The notes under the pieces are model-generated. The model was not told the DNA's origin. It saw nothing but the letters and a program-made list of their open reading frames with translations, and searched no databases. Shown here piece after piece: positions 1 to 5,889 of a stretch of DNA of 8,913 nt. The stretch comes from Lentzea sp. GTDB lineage: Bacteria > Actinomycetota > Actinomycetes > Mycobacteriales > Pseudonocardiaceae. The number at the start of each line of letters is the position of its first letter. The first letter of the stretch is position 1. The position numbers were made by a program, and so were the translations under genes. Location of the stretch: the NCBI GenBank assembly GCA_030146905.1, contig JASLAV010000387.1:1-8913 (forward strand). The letters run 5' to 3'.

Positions 1-42
1 GGCCGGACCTACGAGGAGCTGCTCGCCGCCCTGTCCGCCTGA
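1..42 (+). CDS. 3' end of an upstream rightward gene (partial)
   Basis: Reading from base 1 gives 13 sense codons (GRTYEELLAALSA) and then TGA at 40-42. The codons end mostly in G or C and the peptide looks like an ordinary amphipathic C-terminal helix. The rest of the gene lies outside the window, so no function can be assigned. It would converge on the TetR gene, whose stop at 9-11 lies inside it, giving a 34-bp tail-to-tail overlap. The fragment is too short to exclude a chance reading frame. Confidence 0.4.
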   Translation, partial: GRTYEELLAALSA

Positions 43-635
43 CCGGTCCCGCCGGGCACGGTCGCGCAGAACACCCCGATGCCCAGCGCGTACGGGTCGT
101 CCAGGCCGACGGTCGCGAGCGTCTCGGGCGGCAGGGCGAGCAGTGAGATCGCCACGCCGAGGAAGTAGGCGTCGAGCAGGCCCGTGTCGCGCACGGTCGA
201 GGGCAGGCCCGCCGCCTGCTGCAGCGCGGCACCGGCCTCGGCGTTGGCGAGCACCATGCCCGACAGCGCCTCGCGCACGCCGGGGCGGCGCACCGCCTCC
301 AGGTACAGCTCGACCATCGCGAGCATCTGGGTCGGGTCGTCGGCGACCGCGCGGCGCAGCAGGGCCGGGTACAGCTCGGCCACGTCGGAGGCGCTGATGT
401 CGGCCGGTGTCGTCTCGCGCAGGCGGTCGACGGCGGCGCGGTGCAGCGACGTCATGCGGGCCGCCGCGGCGGTGAGGACGGCCTCGCGGGTCGGGAAGTA
501 GTTCTTGGTGGTGCCGATGGGGACGCCGGCCTCGCGGTCGATCGCGCGGTGGGTCAGTCCCCGGCCGCCTTCCAGCGCGAGGATCTGGATCGCGGTGTCG
601 CACAGCAGGTCACGACGGCTCACGGTCCGGGACAC
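9..635 (-). CDS. TetR/AcrR-family transcriptional regulator
   Basis: This is a one-component repressor of about 208 residues, a usual TetR length. The N-terminal DNA-binding domain is clear: a first helix (RRDLLCDTAIQILALEGGRG), then the helix-turn-helix GLTHRAIDREAGVPIGTTKNYF at about residues 26-47, where KNYF is the usual end of the recognition helix. The remainder is an all-helical ligand-binding and dimerisation domain of no recognisable ligand class. Two starts are plausible. GTG at 635-633 has GGTGA eight bases upstream. GTG at 623-621 would suit a near-leaderless transcript from a TAGTGT -10 box at 632-637. An in-frame extension to 650 is less likely because it runs into the palindrome at 644-661. 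That palindrome suggests autorepression. No structural gene diverges directly from it, so other targets are unknown. The C-terminal Ser-rich tail overlaps the end of the rightward gene at 1-42. Confidence 0.9.
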   Translation of the reverse strand: MSRTVSRRDLLCDTAIQILALEGGRGLTHRAIDREAGVPIGTTKNYFPTREAVLTAAAARMTSLHRAAVDRLRETTPADISASDVAELYPALLRRAVADDPTQMLAMVELYLEAVRRPGVREALSGMVLANAEAGAALQQAAGLPSTVRDTGLLDAYFLGVAISLLALPPETLATVGLDDPYALGIGVFCATVPGGTGQADRAASSSS

Positions 636-816
636 TAGCAAGATCACCACAGCTGTGGTGAATCGGGGCGAACGTGCTGGTCCCAGCCGTCGCGGTGACG
701 GCCCCGCGTTCGACGACGAGGAACAGGCCGCACACGCAGCGCACGTAGGACACGGCGCCGTGGGTGGAGACGGCGGAGGTGCAGGGCCAGTGGCAGGCGG
801 GGCAGGTGGCGATCAT
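610..816 (-). CDS. Small cysteine-rich, putative zinc-ribbon protein
   Basis: This 68-aa protein has CPAC at residues 5-8, a further Cys at 12 and CVC at 27-29, the layout of a small metal-binding knuckle or zinc ribbon. The stretch THGAVSYVRCVCGLFLV resembles short uncharacterised proteins I recall from Pseudonocardiales; this is recognition from memory, not a search. ATG at 816-814 is the only start in frame before an upstream stop. It has a G-run very close to the ATG, so its ribosome binding site is weak or absent. The gene overlaps the 5' end of the TetR gene on the same strand by up to 26 bp and starts 26 bp from the divergent CGNR regulator. The segment after about residue 50 looks less constrained. 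It could bind zinc or nucleic acid; no function is assigned. Confidence 0.6.
   Translation of the reverse strand: MIATCPACHWPCTSAVSTHGAVSYVRCVCGLFLVVERGAVTATAGTSTFAPIHHSCGDLASVPDREPS
644..661. promoter_or_regulatory. 18-bp perfect palindrome, probable TetR operator
   Basis: The sequence TCACCACAGCTGTGGTGA equals its own reverse complement over all 18 bases; the flanking bases do not pair. Its near edge is 8 bp upstream of the GTG at 635 of the TetR gene. It overlaps the candidate GGTGA ribosome binding site and lies just upstream of a TAGTGT -10-like box at 632-637. A short perfect palindrome abutting the start of a TetR gene is the classic arrangement of an autoregulatory operator. It also lies within the 3' coding part of the small cysteine-rich gene. 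Binding by this regulator is inferred. Confidence 0.6.
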
Positions 817-840
817 GTCCCCCAGCGTGCTGTCATGGTC
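811..840. promoter_or_regulatory. Short divergent start region with an imperfect inverted repeat
   Basis: The start codons of the leftward cysteine-rich gene (816) and the rightward CGNR gene (843) are 26 bp apart. GATCATGTC at 811-819 and the reverse complement of GTCATGGTC at 832-840 (GACCATGAC) match at 7 of 9 positions, forming inverted half-sites 21 bp apart centre to centre. TGTCAT at 831-836 sits six bases before the GTG and could be a weak -10 for a leaderless CGNR transcript. A shared operator or promoter is possible but not proven; the match is short. Confidence 0.25.
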
Positions 841-842
841 TA

Positions 843-1343
843 GTGCATTTCAACCCTTACGGCGGGGCGGCCGCGGAGCTCGCCGCGAAGCTCGTCAACG
901 CCGACACCGGCACACCCGTGATCGACGTGCTGGAATCGTCGGACTACAAGCCCCTGGGGTCGCTGGACGCGCGTGAGGAACGTGACGTACGAGACTGGGT
1001 GCAACGGCTGCGGCAGGTCTTCCGCCACCCCACCGTCGAGCTGCTCAACGAGCTGCTCGCCGAGTCGTCGACCACGCACTACATCTCCACCCACGACGGA
1101 CGCGCGCCGCACCTGCACTACGCGCGCGAGGACGCGCCCACCGTCGTGAGGGTCAAGGCCTACACCGCGGCGGGCATGGCGGCGGTGTACTGCGAGGACG
1201 CGGGGCGCATCGGCTGGTGCGGCCGCGAGGGCTGCGACACGGTGTTCATCGACACCAGCCGCAACGGCAAGCGCCGCTTCTGCTCCGCCAAGTGCGCGAA
1301 CCGCGTCGCGGTGGCCAACCACCGCAGCCGCCGGTCCGCGTGA
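843..1343 (+). CDS. CGNR zinc-finger (ABATE-domain) putative transcriptional regulator
   Basis: This 166-aa protein has the two-part architecture of the actinobacterial CGNR zinc-finger family, formerly DUF1470. An N-terminal ABATE-like helical domain (about 1-110) opens with HFNPYGGAAAELAAKLVN, which fits the GTG start at 843. A C-terminal treble-clef-like finger (about 117-165) carries Cys126, Cys131, Cys147 and Cys151 and ends in the basic tail NHRSRR. The family is proposed to act as stress-related transcription regulators in which the finger binds DNA and the N-terminal domain senses a small ligand. The eponymous CGNR motif reads CANR here (151-154), a conservative Gly-to-Ala change. No Shine-Dalgarno sequence precedes the GTG, so a leaderless mRNA is likely. 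Its natural target is not evident. Confidence 0.88.
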   Translation: MHFNPYGGAAAELAAKLVNADTGTPVIDVLESSDYKPLGSLDAREERDVRDWVQRLRQVFRHPTVELLNELLAESSTTHYISTHDGRAPHLHYAREDAPTVVRVKAYTAAGMAAVYCEDAGRIGWCGREGCDTVFIDTSRNGKRRFCSAKCANRVAVANHRSRRSA

Positions 1344-1389
1344 GCGGCGGCCGCTGATCGACCTGTTCCGCAGATCACCGGTCGGCGCT

Positions 1390-1395
1390 TAGGGT
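1390..1395 (+). promoter_or_regulatory. -10 box of a leaderless promoter for the amidase gene
   Basis: TAGGGT fits the actinobacterial TANNNT -10 consensus and is followed by exactly six bases before the ATG at 1402. Transcription would therefore start at or next to the A of the start codon. No Shine-Dalgarno sequence is present in the spacer. No convincing -35 is visible around 1367-1372. The same TAGGGT-N6-start arrangement occurs before the DUF3097 gene. Confidence 0.55.
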
Positions 1396-1401
1396 CGGCG
1401 C

Positions 1402-2826
1402 ATGGAGCTGACGGAGCTGTGTTTCGCCGGTGTGGCCAGGCAGGCGCACGCCGTGCGCTCAGGCGAGGTGACCGCGCGCGACCTCGTCGCCGAGCACCTG
1501 GACCGCATCGAGCGGATCGACCCGCAGCTCAACGCGTTCCGGCTGGTCTTCGCCGAGAAGGCACTGGCGCAGGCGGAGCGGGCGGACGCGCGCAGGGCCG
1601 CGGGTGAGGACCTTCCGCTGCTGGGCGTACCGATCGCGGTCAAGGAGGACATCGCGATCGAGGGCCTGCCCACGACCAAGGGCACCAACGCCGCCCGCAC
1701 CCCGCAACCGGCCGACTCGCACGTCGTGCGGCGCCTGCGCGAGGCGGGAGCGGTGGTCATCGGCCGCACCCGCATGCCCGAGCTGGGCCTGTGGCCCCAC
1801 ACCGAGAGCGGCTGGGCCGGTCCGACGCGCAACCCGTGGTCGCTCACGCACTCCCCCGGCGGTTCCAGCGGCGGGTCGGCCGCGGCGGTGGCGGCGGGAC
1901 TCGCGGCGGCCGCGATCGGCACCGACGGCGCCGGGTCGATCCGCATCCCCGCCGCGGTGACCGGTCTGTTCGGGCTCAAGCCCCAGCGCGGCCGCGTCTC
2001 GCTCGCACCGGAGCCGCAGGTGTGGGGCGGGCTCGTCGTGGCGGGACCGATCACCCGCACCGTGGCGGACTGGGCGCTGGTCGCCGACCAGATCCACGGC
2101 GCCGCGCCCGGTGACGCCCACGTCGCCCACCCGCCGCGCACCACCTTCACCGAGGCCGCGCGGACCGATCCCGGACGGCTGCGCGTCGGGGTGTCACTGC
2201 GGCCGTGGGGCCCCGGTATCCCGATCGCCGGCGAGGTCCGCGACGCCGTGCAGGACACCGCCGCGCTGCTCACCGACCTCGGCCACGACGTCGTGCGCCT
2301 GGACCCGCCGATGCGCGACCTCACCGCCTCCACCCAGTTCGCCGCCCGCTACGTGCACAACGCCCACCTGGCGTGCGGCGACATGGAGTTCCCGACCCTG
2401 CTCGAACCCCGCACCCGCGCCGTCGGCGAGCTGGGCCGGCGGCTGCCGCGCGGTGCCGTGCGGTGGGCGGTCAAGGACGACGCGACGCTCACCGCCTACG
2501 CCAACCGCGTGTTCACGAAGGTCGACGTGCTGCTGACCCCGGCACTGACCAGGCCGCCGATCCGCGTGGGCGAGTGGGACGGCCGCTCCGTGGTGTCGGC
2601 GCTGCTGGCGGCGGCGCAGTACACGACGTTCCTGCCGTTGTGGAACATCGTCGGCAATCCGGCCGCCTCGGTGCCGGCGGGCCGCTCGTCGTCCGGTCTG
2701 CCGCTGGCGGTGCAGCTCGTGGGCCGCCAGCACGACGAGTGCACGCTGCTGTCGGTGTCCGCGCAGCTGGAGCGCGCCCGCCCGTGGGCCGAGCGGACCC
2801 CGTCCGGTCTCGGTCCCCTCAGATGA
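1402..2826 (+). CDS. Amidase-signature family hydrolase
   Basis: This 474-aa enzyme belongs to the amidase signature (AS) superfamily, which hydrolyses carboxamides through a Ser-cisSer-Lys triad. The motifs are complete. The catalytic lysine is Lys81 in GVPIAVKEDIAIEG. The Gly/Ser-rich signature SPGGSSGGSAAAVAAG lies at 151-166 with Ser155 as the probable cis-serine. The nucleophile is Ser179 in GTDGAGSIRIPAA. The 24-residue spacing between the two serines matches characterised family members such as FAAH and malonamidase E2. Length is normal and no signal peptide is visible, so it is cytosolic. It resembles the broad-specificity AmiB2/AmiD-type amidases of mycobacteria more than GatA, and no gatB or gatC is adjacent. 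The substrate cannot be told from sequence. It appears to be transcribed alone from the leaderless promoter at 1390-1395. Confidence 0.95.
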   Translation: MELTELCFAGVARQAHAVRSGEVTARDLVAEHLDRIERIDPQLNAFRLVFAEKALAQAERADARRAAGEDLPLLGVPIAVKEDIAIEGLPTTKGTNAARTPQPADSHVVRRLREAGAVVIGRTRMPELGLWPHTESGWAGPTRNPWSLTHSPGGSSGGSAAAVAAGLAAAAIGTDGAGSIRIPAAVTGLFGLKPQRGRVSLAPEPQVWGGLVVAGPITRTVADWALVADQIHGAAPGDAHVAHPPRTTFTEAARTDPGRLRVGVSLRPWGPGIPIAGEVRDAVQDTAALLTDLGHDVVRLDPPMRDLTASTQFAARYVHNAHLACGDMEFPTLLEPRTRAVGELGRRLPRGAVRWAVKDDATLTAYANRVFTKVDVLLTPALTRPPIRVGEWDGRSVVSALLAAAQYTTFLPLWNIVGNPAASVPAGRSSSGLPLAVQLVGRQHDECTLLSVSAQLERARPWAERTPSGLGPLR

Positions 2827-2842
2827 GCGCGGCCGCGCCTCA
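2824..2842. terminator. Possible bidirectional terminator between convergent stop codons
   Basis: GCGCGGCCGCGC (2827-2838) is a perfect 12-bp palindrome filling all but one base of the 13-bp gap between the amidase stop (TGA, 2824-2826) and the stop of the leftward gene (2840-2842). With one bulged C the pairing extends into both stop codons (TGAG pairs with CTCA). There is no T-tract and no natural loop, so this could at most be an I-shaped actinobacterial terminator. The palindrome may be partly a product of GC bias. Confidence 0.3.
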
Positions 2843-3916
2843 GAAGCCGCGGCGCGACAGCTCGTCGAGCAGGTCGCGGTCCGCGGCGTGCCGTGACCTG
2901 ATGTGGTCGAGGTAGTCGGCGAACGCGTCGGGCTGCAGGCCGCGCAGCCGGTGCAGCCATTCGACGAGCAGCTCCTGCTCCTCGATGCCGCGGCGGGCGA
3001 GCTCGACCTCGACGACGCGCCGGTAGACCTCGATCGCGAGGCGGCCGCCGTCGTGCACGAGGTGCTCGACCAGTTCGGCGCGCAGCGGCGGCCAGTCGTC
3101 GGTGTGCACGACCAGTGCGCGGATCTTGAGGTAGACCTCGAGGCTGGGCCGGGCCAGGAACGCCTCCCGGCACACCCGCACCGCCTGCTGCGGGTCGCCG
3201 CGGCGCAGGTGTTCCTCCACGGCCAGGTCGATCAGCCGCAGCGCCGCTCCCCTGCCGCCGACCGCGCGCAGGCCGCGTTCCACCCACTCCAGGGCCTCGC
3301 CGGAGCGACCGTTGTCGCGCAGCACGGTCGCGACCTGCAGGTAGTGCCAGCCCGAGGACAGGTCCTTGGTGAGCACGAGCAGCTGCAGGTCGACGTCCTC
3401 GGTGTACTCGGCCAGCTCCTCCATGACCCGCAGCGACGCCCAGCGGGCCCGGTCGTAGCGGCCGGTCTCGCCGAACCCGATCACCGGCAGCGGCGCGAAC
3501 AACGCCACCGCGCGGTCGCGGTAGTGCGCGAGGCCGTCGTCGTCGAGGGCACCGGCGTAGGCGGCCAGGCCCACGTCGGGGGCGTCGGGGTGGTGCAGCT
3601 GCAGGTCGAGCAGCCAGTCGGCGAGCCGGATCGGGTCGGGCCGGGTCTGCTCGCAGGCGCGGGCGTGGATGCCCAGGACGCGGTGGGTGAGCTCGGCCAG
3701 CTCGACGCGGTGCCGCCGGGTCGTGGCCGTGCCGTCGGCCAGCCGGGTGACGACGTCCTCGATCAACGCGACCAGCCGGGGGCCGGGATCGGTGACCAGC
3801 AGCGCCTGCAGCTCGACCGACACGGCGGTGAGGGACTGCCGGCGGGCGGGCCAGTCGGCGGTCTCGCTGTCGGCCCCCACGAGCGCGGAGGCCACGGCGG
3901 CGGGCAGCGAGTCCAT
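2840..3916 (-). CDS. Uncharacterised alpha-helical (TPR-like solenoid) protein
   Basis: This protein of about 358 aa is predicted to be almost entirely helical. Leu/Ala-rich helix pairs are recognisable in the middle and C-terminal half, for example WHYLQVATVLRDNGRSGEAL followed by EWVERGLRAV, then EEHLRRGDPQQAVRVCREAF. This is the style of TPR/SEL1-like solenoids and of the helical C-terminal part of actinobacterial SWIM zinc-finger proteins and DUF6880-like proteins. No SWIM CxC...CxH motif, catalytic motif, signal peptide or membrane segment is present, so it would be a cytosolic scaffold or interaction protein. I prefer ATG at 3916; a GTG directly upstream at 3919 is also possible. AATGAT six bases before the ATG is a weak -10 candidate. 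It lies 63 bp downstream of the ECF42-type sigma gene on the same strand and could be read with it. Function is unknown. Confidence 0.8.
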   Translation of the reverse strand: MDSLPAAVASALVGADSETADWPARRQSLTAVSVELQALLVTDPGPRLVALIEDVVTRLADGTATTRRHRVELAELTHRVLGIHARACEQTRPDPIRLADWLLDLQLHHPDAPDVGLAAYAGALDDDGLAHYRDRAVALFAPLPVIGFGETGRYDRARWASLRVMEELAEYTEDVDLQLLVLTKDLSSGWHYLQVATVLRDNGRSGEALEWVERGLRAVGGRGAALRLIDLAVEEHLRRGDPQQAVRVCREAFLARPSLEVYLKIRALVVHTDDWPPLRAELVEHLVHDGGRLAIEVYRRVVEVELARRGIEEQELLVEWLHRLRGLQPDAFADYLDHIRSRHAADRDLLDELSRRGF

Positions 3917-3979
3917 CACAACATCATTCCCGCGTCACCCGGTCGAGTGCTACCGATGTCGCCCTAACGGACACGGTGC

Positions 3980-5278
3980 TCACCTGTCGTGGCCGGATGA
4001 CTCCAGTTCGGCCAGCTTCCGCGTGAGAACGGCCCGTTCGCGGTCGTTGCCGCACAGCCGGACGGCGCGCTCCAGTTCGGCGCGGGCCTGGTCGATCCTG
4101 CCGAGGCGCCGCAGCAGCTCCCCGCGCACGCCGGGCAGCTGGTGGGAGTCCTTGAACGCGTCGCTGCCGGCGAGCGAGTCGACGATCGGCAGCGCCGCGG
4201 CGGGCCCGCTGGCCATGGAGACGGCCACAGCGCGGTTGAGGTCGACCACCGGTGACGGGGCGAGGCGGCGCAGCCCGTCGTAGAGGGCGACGATGCGGTC
4301 CCAGTTCGTCTCCTCGACCGAGTTCGCCAGCGCGTGGCACTCGGCGATCGCGGCCTGCAGCCCGTAGTAGCCGTAGCCGCGGCCGGCGTCGGCGGCCCTG
4401 GCCAGCGCGGCACGGCCGCGGGCGATGGCGGAACGGTCCCAGCGGCGCCGGTCCTGGTCCTCCAGCAGGACCGTCTCGCCGTCGGGGCCGCGGCGTGCCG
4501 GGAACCGGGCCGCGGTCAGCTCCAGCAGCGCGAGCAGGCTGTGCACCTCGGGTTCCTCCGGCATCAGCCGCGACAGGATCCTGGCCAGCCGCTGCGCCTC
4601 CCCCGCCAGGTCGAAGCGGATGACCTCGTCACCGGAGCTCGCGGAGGACCCCTCGGTGAAGATCAGGTAGACGACGCTCAGCACCTGCGCCAGGCGCGCG
4701 GGCCGCTCGGCGGCCGGCGGCACCTCGAACGGCACACCGGCCGCGCCGAGGGTCTTCTTCGCACGGGTGATGCGGGCCTGCACGGTCGCGGTCGGCACCA
4801 GGAACGCCCGTGCGATCTCGTCGCTGGTCAGGCCGCCGATGACGCGCAGCGTCAGCGCCACCCCCGCCTCCCGCGACAGCACCGGGTGACACGAGGTGAA
4901 CATCAGCGCGAGCGTGTCGTCGTCGATCTGGTCCGGGTCCCACAGCACGTCGTCGGGCGCGGGACCGGGATCGGTGGCGCCGGTGAGAGCGCCGCCCTCG
5001 GGCAGGTGGTGCGCCAGGGCGGCGTACTTCTCGTCGCGGGTGCTGCGGCGGCGGAACGCGTCGATGGCGCGGCGCCGCCCGACCGTGAGCAGCCACCCCG
5101 CCGGGTTGTTCGGCACGCCCTCGCGCGGCCAGGTCACCAGCGCCTCGGCCAGCGCCTCCTGGGCCAGGTCCTCTGCCAGCGCGAAGTCACCGGTGTAGCG
5201 GGTGAGCGCACCGATGATCCTCGCGGAGTCGATGCGCCACACCGCCGCCACGGCCTTGCGCCCGGTGGGATCGGTCAT
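3980..5278 (-). CDS. ECF42-type RNA polymerase sigma factor with C-terminal TPR extension
   Basis: This 432-aa protein is much longer than a classical ECF sigma factor (about 200 aa). The sigma-2 region spans about 12-80 and includes AEDLAQEALAEAL and the segment GWLLTVGRRRAIDAFRRR. The sigma-4 region spans about 120-180, with helix-turn-helix GLTSDEIARAFLVPTATVQARITRAKK. It is followed by a DUF6596-like segment (about 188-288) and a TPR-like C-terminal part that contains HQLPGVRGELLRRLG (379-393), the conserved C-terminal motif I associate with ECF42. In this group there is usually no anti-sigma factor. The extension is needed for activity, and the target is typically the neighbouring DGPF gene, as found here 13 bp upstream in the same operon. 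It is expected to direct RNA polymerase to its own operon promoter at 5768-5795. ATG at 5278 has AGGGC nearby as a ribosome binding site. It lacks the SnoaL-like domain of SigJ/ECF41. Confidence 0.93.
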   Translation of the reverse strand: MTDPTGRKAVAAVWRIDSARIIGALTRYTGDFALAEDLAQEALAEALVTWPREGVPNNPAGWLLTVGRRRAIDAFRRRSTRDEKYAALAHHLPEGGALTGATDPGPAPDDVLWDPDQIDDDTLALMFTSCHPVLSREAGVALTLRVIGGLTSDEIARAFLVPTATVQARITRAKKTLGAAGVPFEVPPAAERPARLAQVLSVVYLIFTEGSSASSGDEVIRFDLAGEAQRLARILSRLMPEEPEVHSLLALLELTAARFPARRGPDGETVLLEDQDRRRWDRSAIARGRAALARAADAGRGYGYYGLQAAIAECHALANSVEETNWDRIVALYDGLRRLAPSPVVDLNRAVAVSMASGPAAALPIVDSLAGSDAFKDSHQLPGVRGELLRRLGRIDQARAELERAVRLCGNDRERAVLTRKLAELESSGHDR

Positions 5279-5291
5279 GGGCCCTATGAGA

Positions 5292-5714
5292 TCAGAGCTG
5301 GCCGGTGGCCTCGCGCCAGGCCCGTTCCTTCTTGATCCACTCGTTGTCCTGGGGGAACTCGTCGATCGTGGGAACGCGGCGGATCTCGGTCTTGAACCCG
5401 GCTGCGGTCATCGGGGTGCGCTTGGCCCACTCGACCGCGTCCTGGATGGTGGGGACGTTGATCAGGTAGAAGCCGTTGAACAGCTCCTTGGTCTCCCCGT
5501 ACGGGCCGTCGGTGACGACCGGCGGCTCGGAGGAGAAGTCGACGACGACACCCTCTTCCGCGGGGGCCAGGCCCTCGGCGGCGATCAGCACACCGGCCTC
5601 GATGAGCTCCTCGTTGAACTTGCCGACGGTCTCGAGCATCTGGTCGAAGTCGATCTCACCGAGGTTGCCCCAGGCCTCGTCGGAGGTCACGCGCCAGATC
5701 AGCATGAACTTCAT
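5292..5714 (-). CDS. DGPF-domain / YciI-like protein, ECF42 partner
   Basis: This 140-aa single-domain protein has the dimeric alpha-beta (ferredoxin-like) fold expected of the YCII-related DGPF family. It starts MKFMLIWRVTSDEAW, typical of the group. The motif VVTDGPYGETKELFNGFYLI (67-86) contains DGPY, a Phe-to-Tyr variant of the eponymous DGPF. It ends with a basic/aromatic tail. A strong ribosome binding site, GGAGAG at 5721-5726, lies six bases before the ATG. The stop is 13 bp from the sigma-factor start, so the two genes are almost certainly co-transcribed. DGPF proteins are the standard genomic partners and reported targets of ECF42 sigma factors. Their biochemical role is unknown; a signalling or oxidative-stress role has been suggested. 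Confidence 0.93.
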   Translation of the reverse strand: MKFMLIWRVTSDEAWGNLGEIDFDQMLETVGKFNEELIEAGVLIAAEGLAPAEEGVVVDFSSEPPVVTDGPYGETKELFNGFYLINVPTIQDAVEWAKRTPMTAAGFKTEIRRVPTIDEFPQDNEWIKKERAWREATGQL

Positions 5715-5767
5715 GTCGGTCTCTCCAGTGGTTCGTGCGGGTCCGTTGTGGACCCTTTCACGCCGAG

Positions 5768-5795
5768 GTCGAACGGGAGGTGCCTTCGATCGACA
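5768..5795 (-). promoter_or_regulatory. Candidate ECF42-dependent promoter of the DGPF-sigma operon
   Basis: Read leftward, TGTCGA occupies 5795-5790 and CGAC occupies 5771-5768, separated by 18 bases. These match the -35 (TGTCGA) and -10 (CGA/TC) elements I recall for ECF42 promoters. The spacer is slightly long for an ECF promoter. Transcription would begin near 5761, giving a leader of about 45 bases that contains the GGAGAG ribosome binding site. The match supports autoregulation but rests on short elements. Confidence 0.45.
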
Positions 5796-5841
5796 CCGGG
5801 CCCGGATTTTTCCGAAGTTTTCGTTTGTGCTGGTGACGCGA

Positions 5842-5881
5842 CTGCGCGGTCTGTCCCGGACGTCCGGGACAGACCGCTCAG
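5842..5881. terminator. 32-bp perfect palindrome, probable SPFH terminator
   Basis: Bases 5846-5877 form an exact 32-bp palindrome centred on GACGTC. Beyond one mismatch, three further base pairs extend the symmetry to 5842-5881. It lies 12 bp downstream of the SPFH stop codon and upstream of the DGPF promoter. Folded in RNA it would give a stem of about 14 bp with a four-base loop. No T-tract follows on either strand, which fits the I-shaped terminators common in high-GC actinobacteria. Its symmetry would let it work in both directions. A very strong protein-binding site is the alternative. Confidence 0.65.
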
Positions 5882-5889
5882 GGGGTGTG

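Noticed and set aside
1351..1380. TGATC...GATCA inverted repeat between the CGNR and amidase genes
   Set aside because: Five-base arms with a 13-base gap are expected by chance and there is no other support for a terminator or operator.
1402..2826. Amidase as GatA (glutamyl-tRNA amidotransferase subunit)
   Set aside because: The signature is shared by all amidase-signature enzymes. No gatB or gatC is adjacent, and the N-terminal sequence resembles stand-alone amidases more.
3932..3955. GAGTGCTA at about 3945-3952 resembles a half of the CIRCE (HrcA) heat-shock operator
   Set aside because: Only one half-site is present; no TTAGCACTC arm lies at the required nine-base spacing, and no chaperone gene is near.
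2903..3967. Rightward open frames of 354 and 333 codons (2903-3967, 4334-5335)
   Set aside because: They are reverse-complement shadows of the solenoid and sigma-factor genes, with Gly/Gln/Arg/Val-rich composition and no family resemblance.
3980..5278. Sigma factor as SigJ/ECF41
   Set aside because: The C-terminal part is a TPR-like extension with HQLPGVRGELLRRLG, not a SnoaL-like domain, and the partner is DGPF rather than a COE protein.
5796..5805. CCGGGCCCGG and TCGATCGA palindromes upstream of the DGPF gene
   Set aside because: Short self-complementary runs are common at this GC content; TCGATCGA overlaps the proposed -35 but has no independent support.
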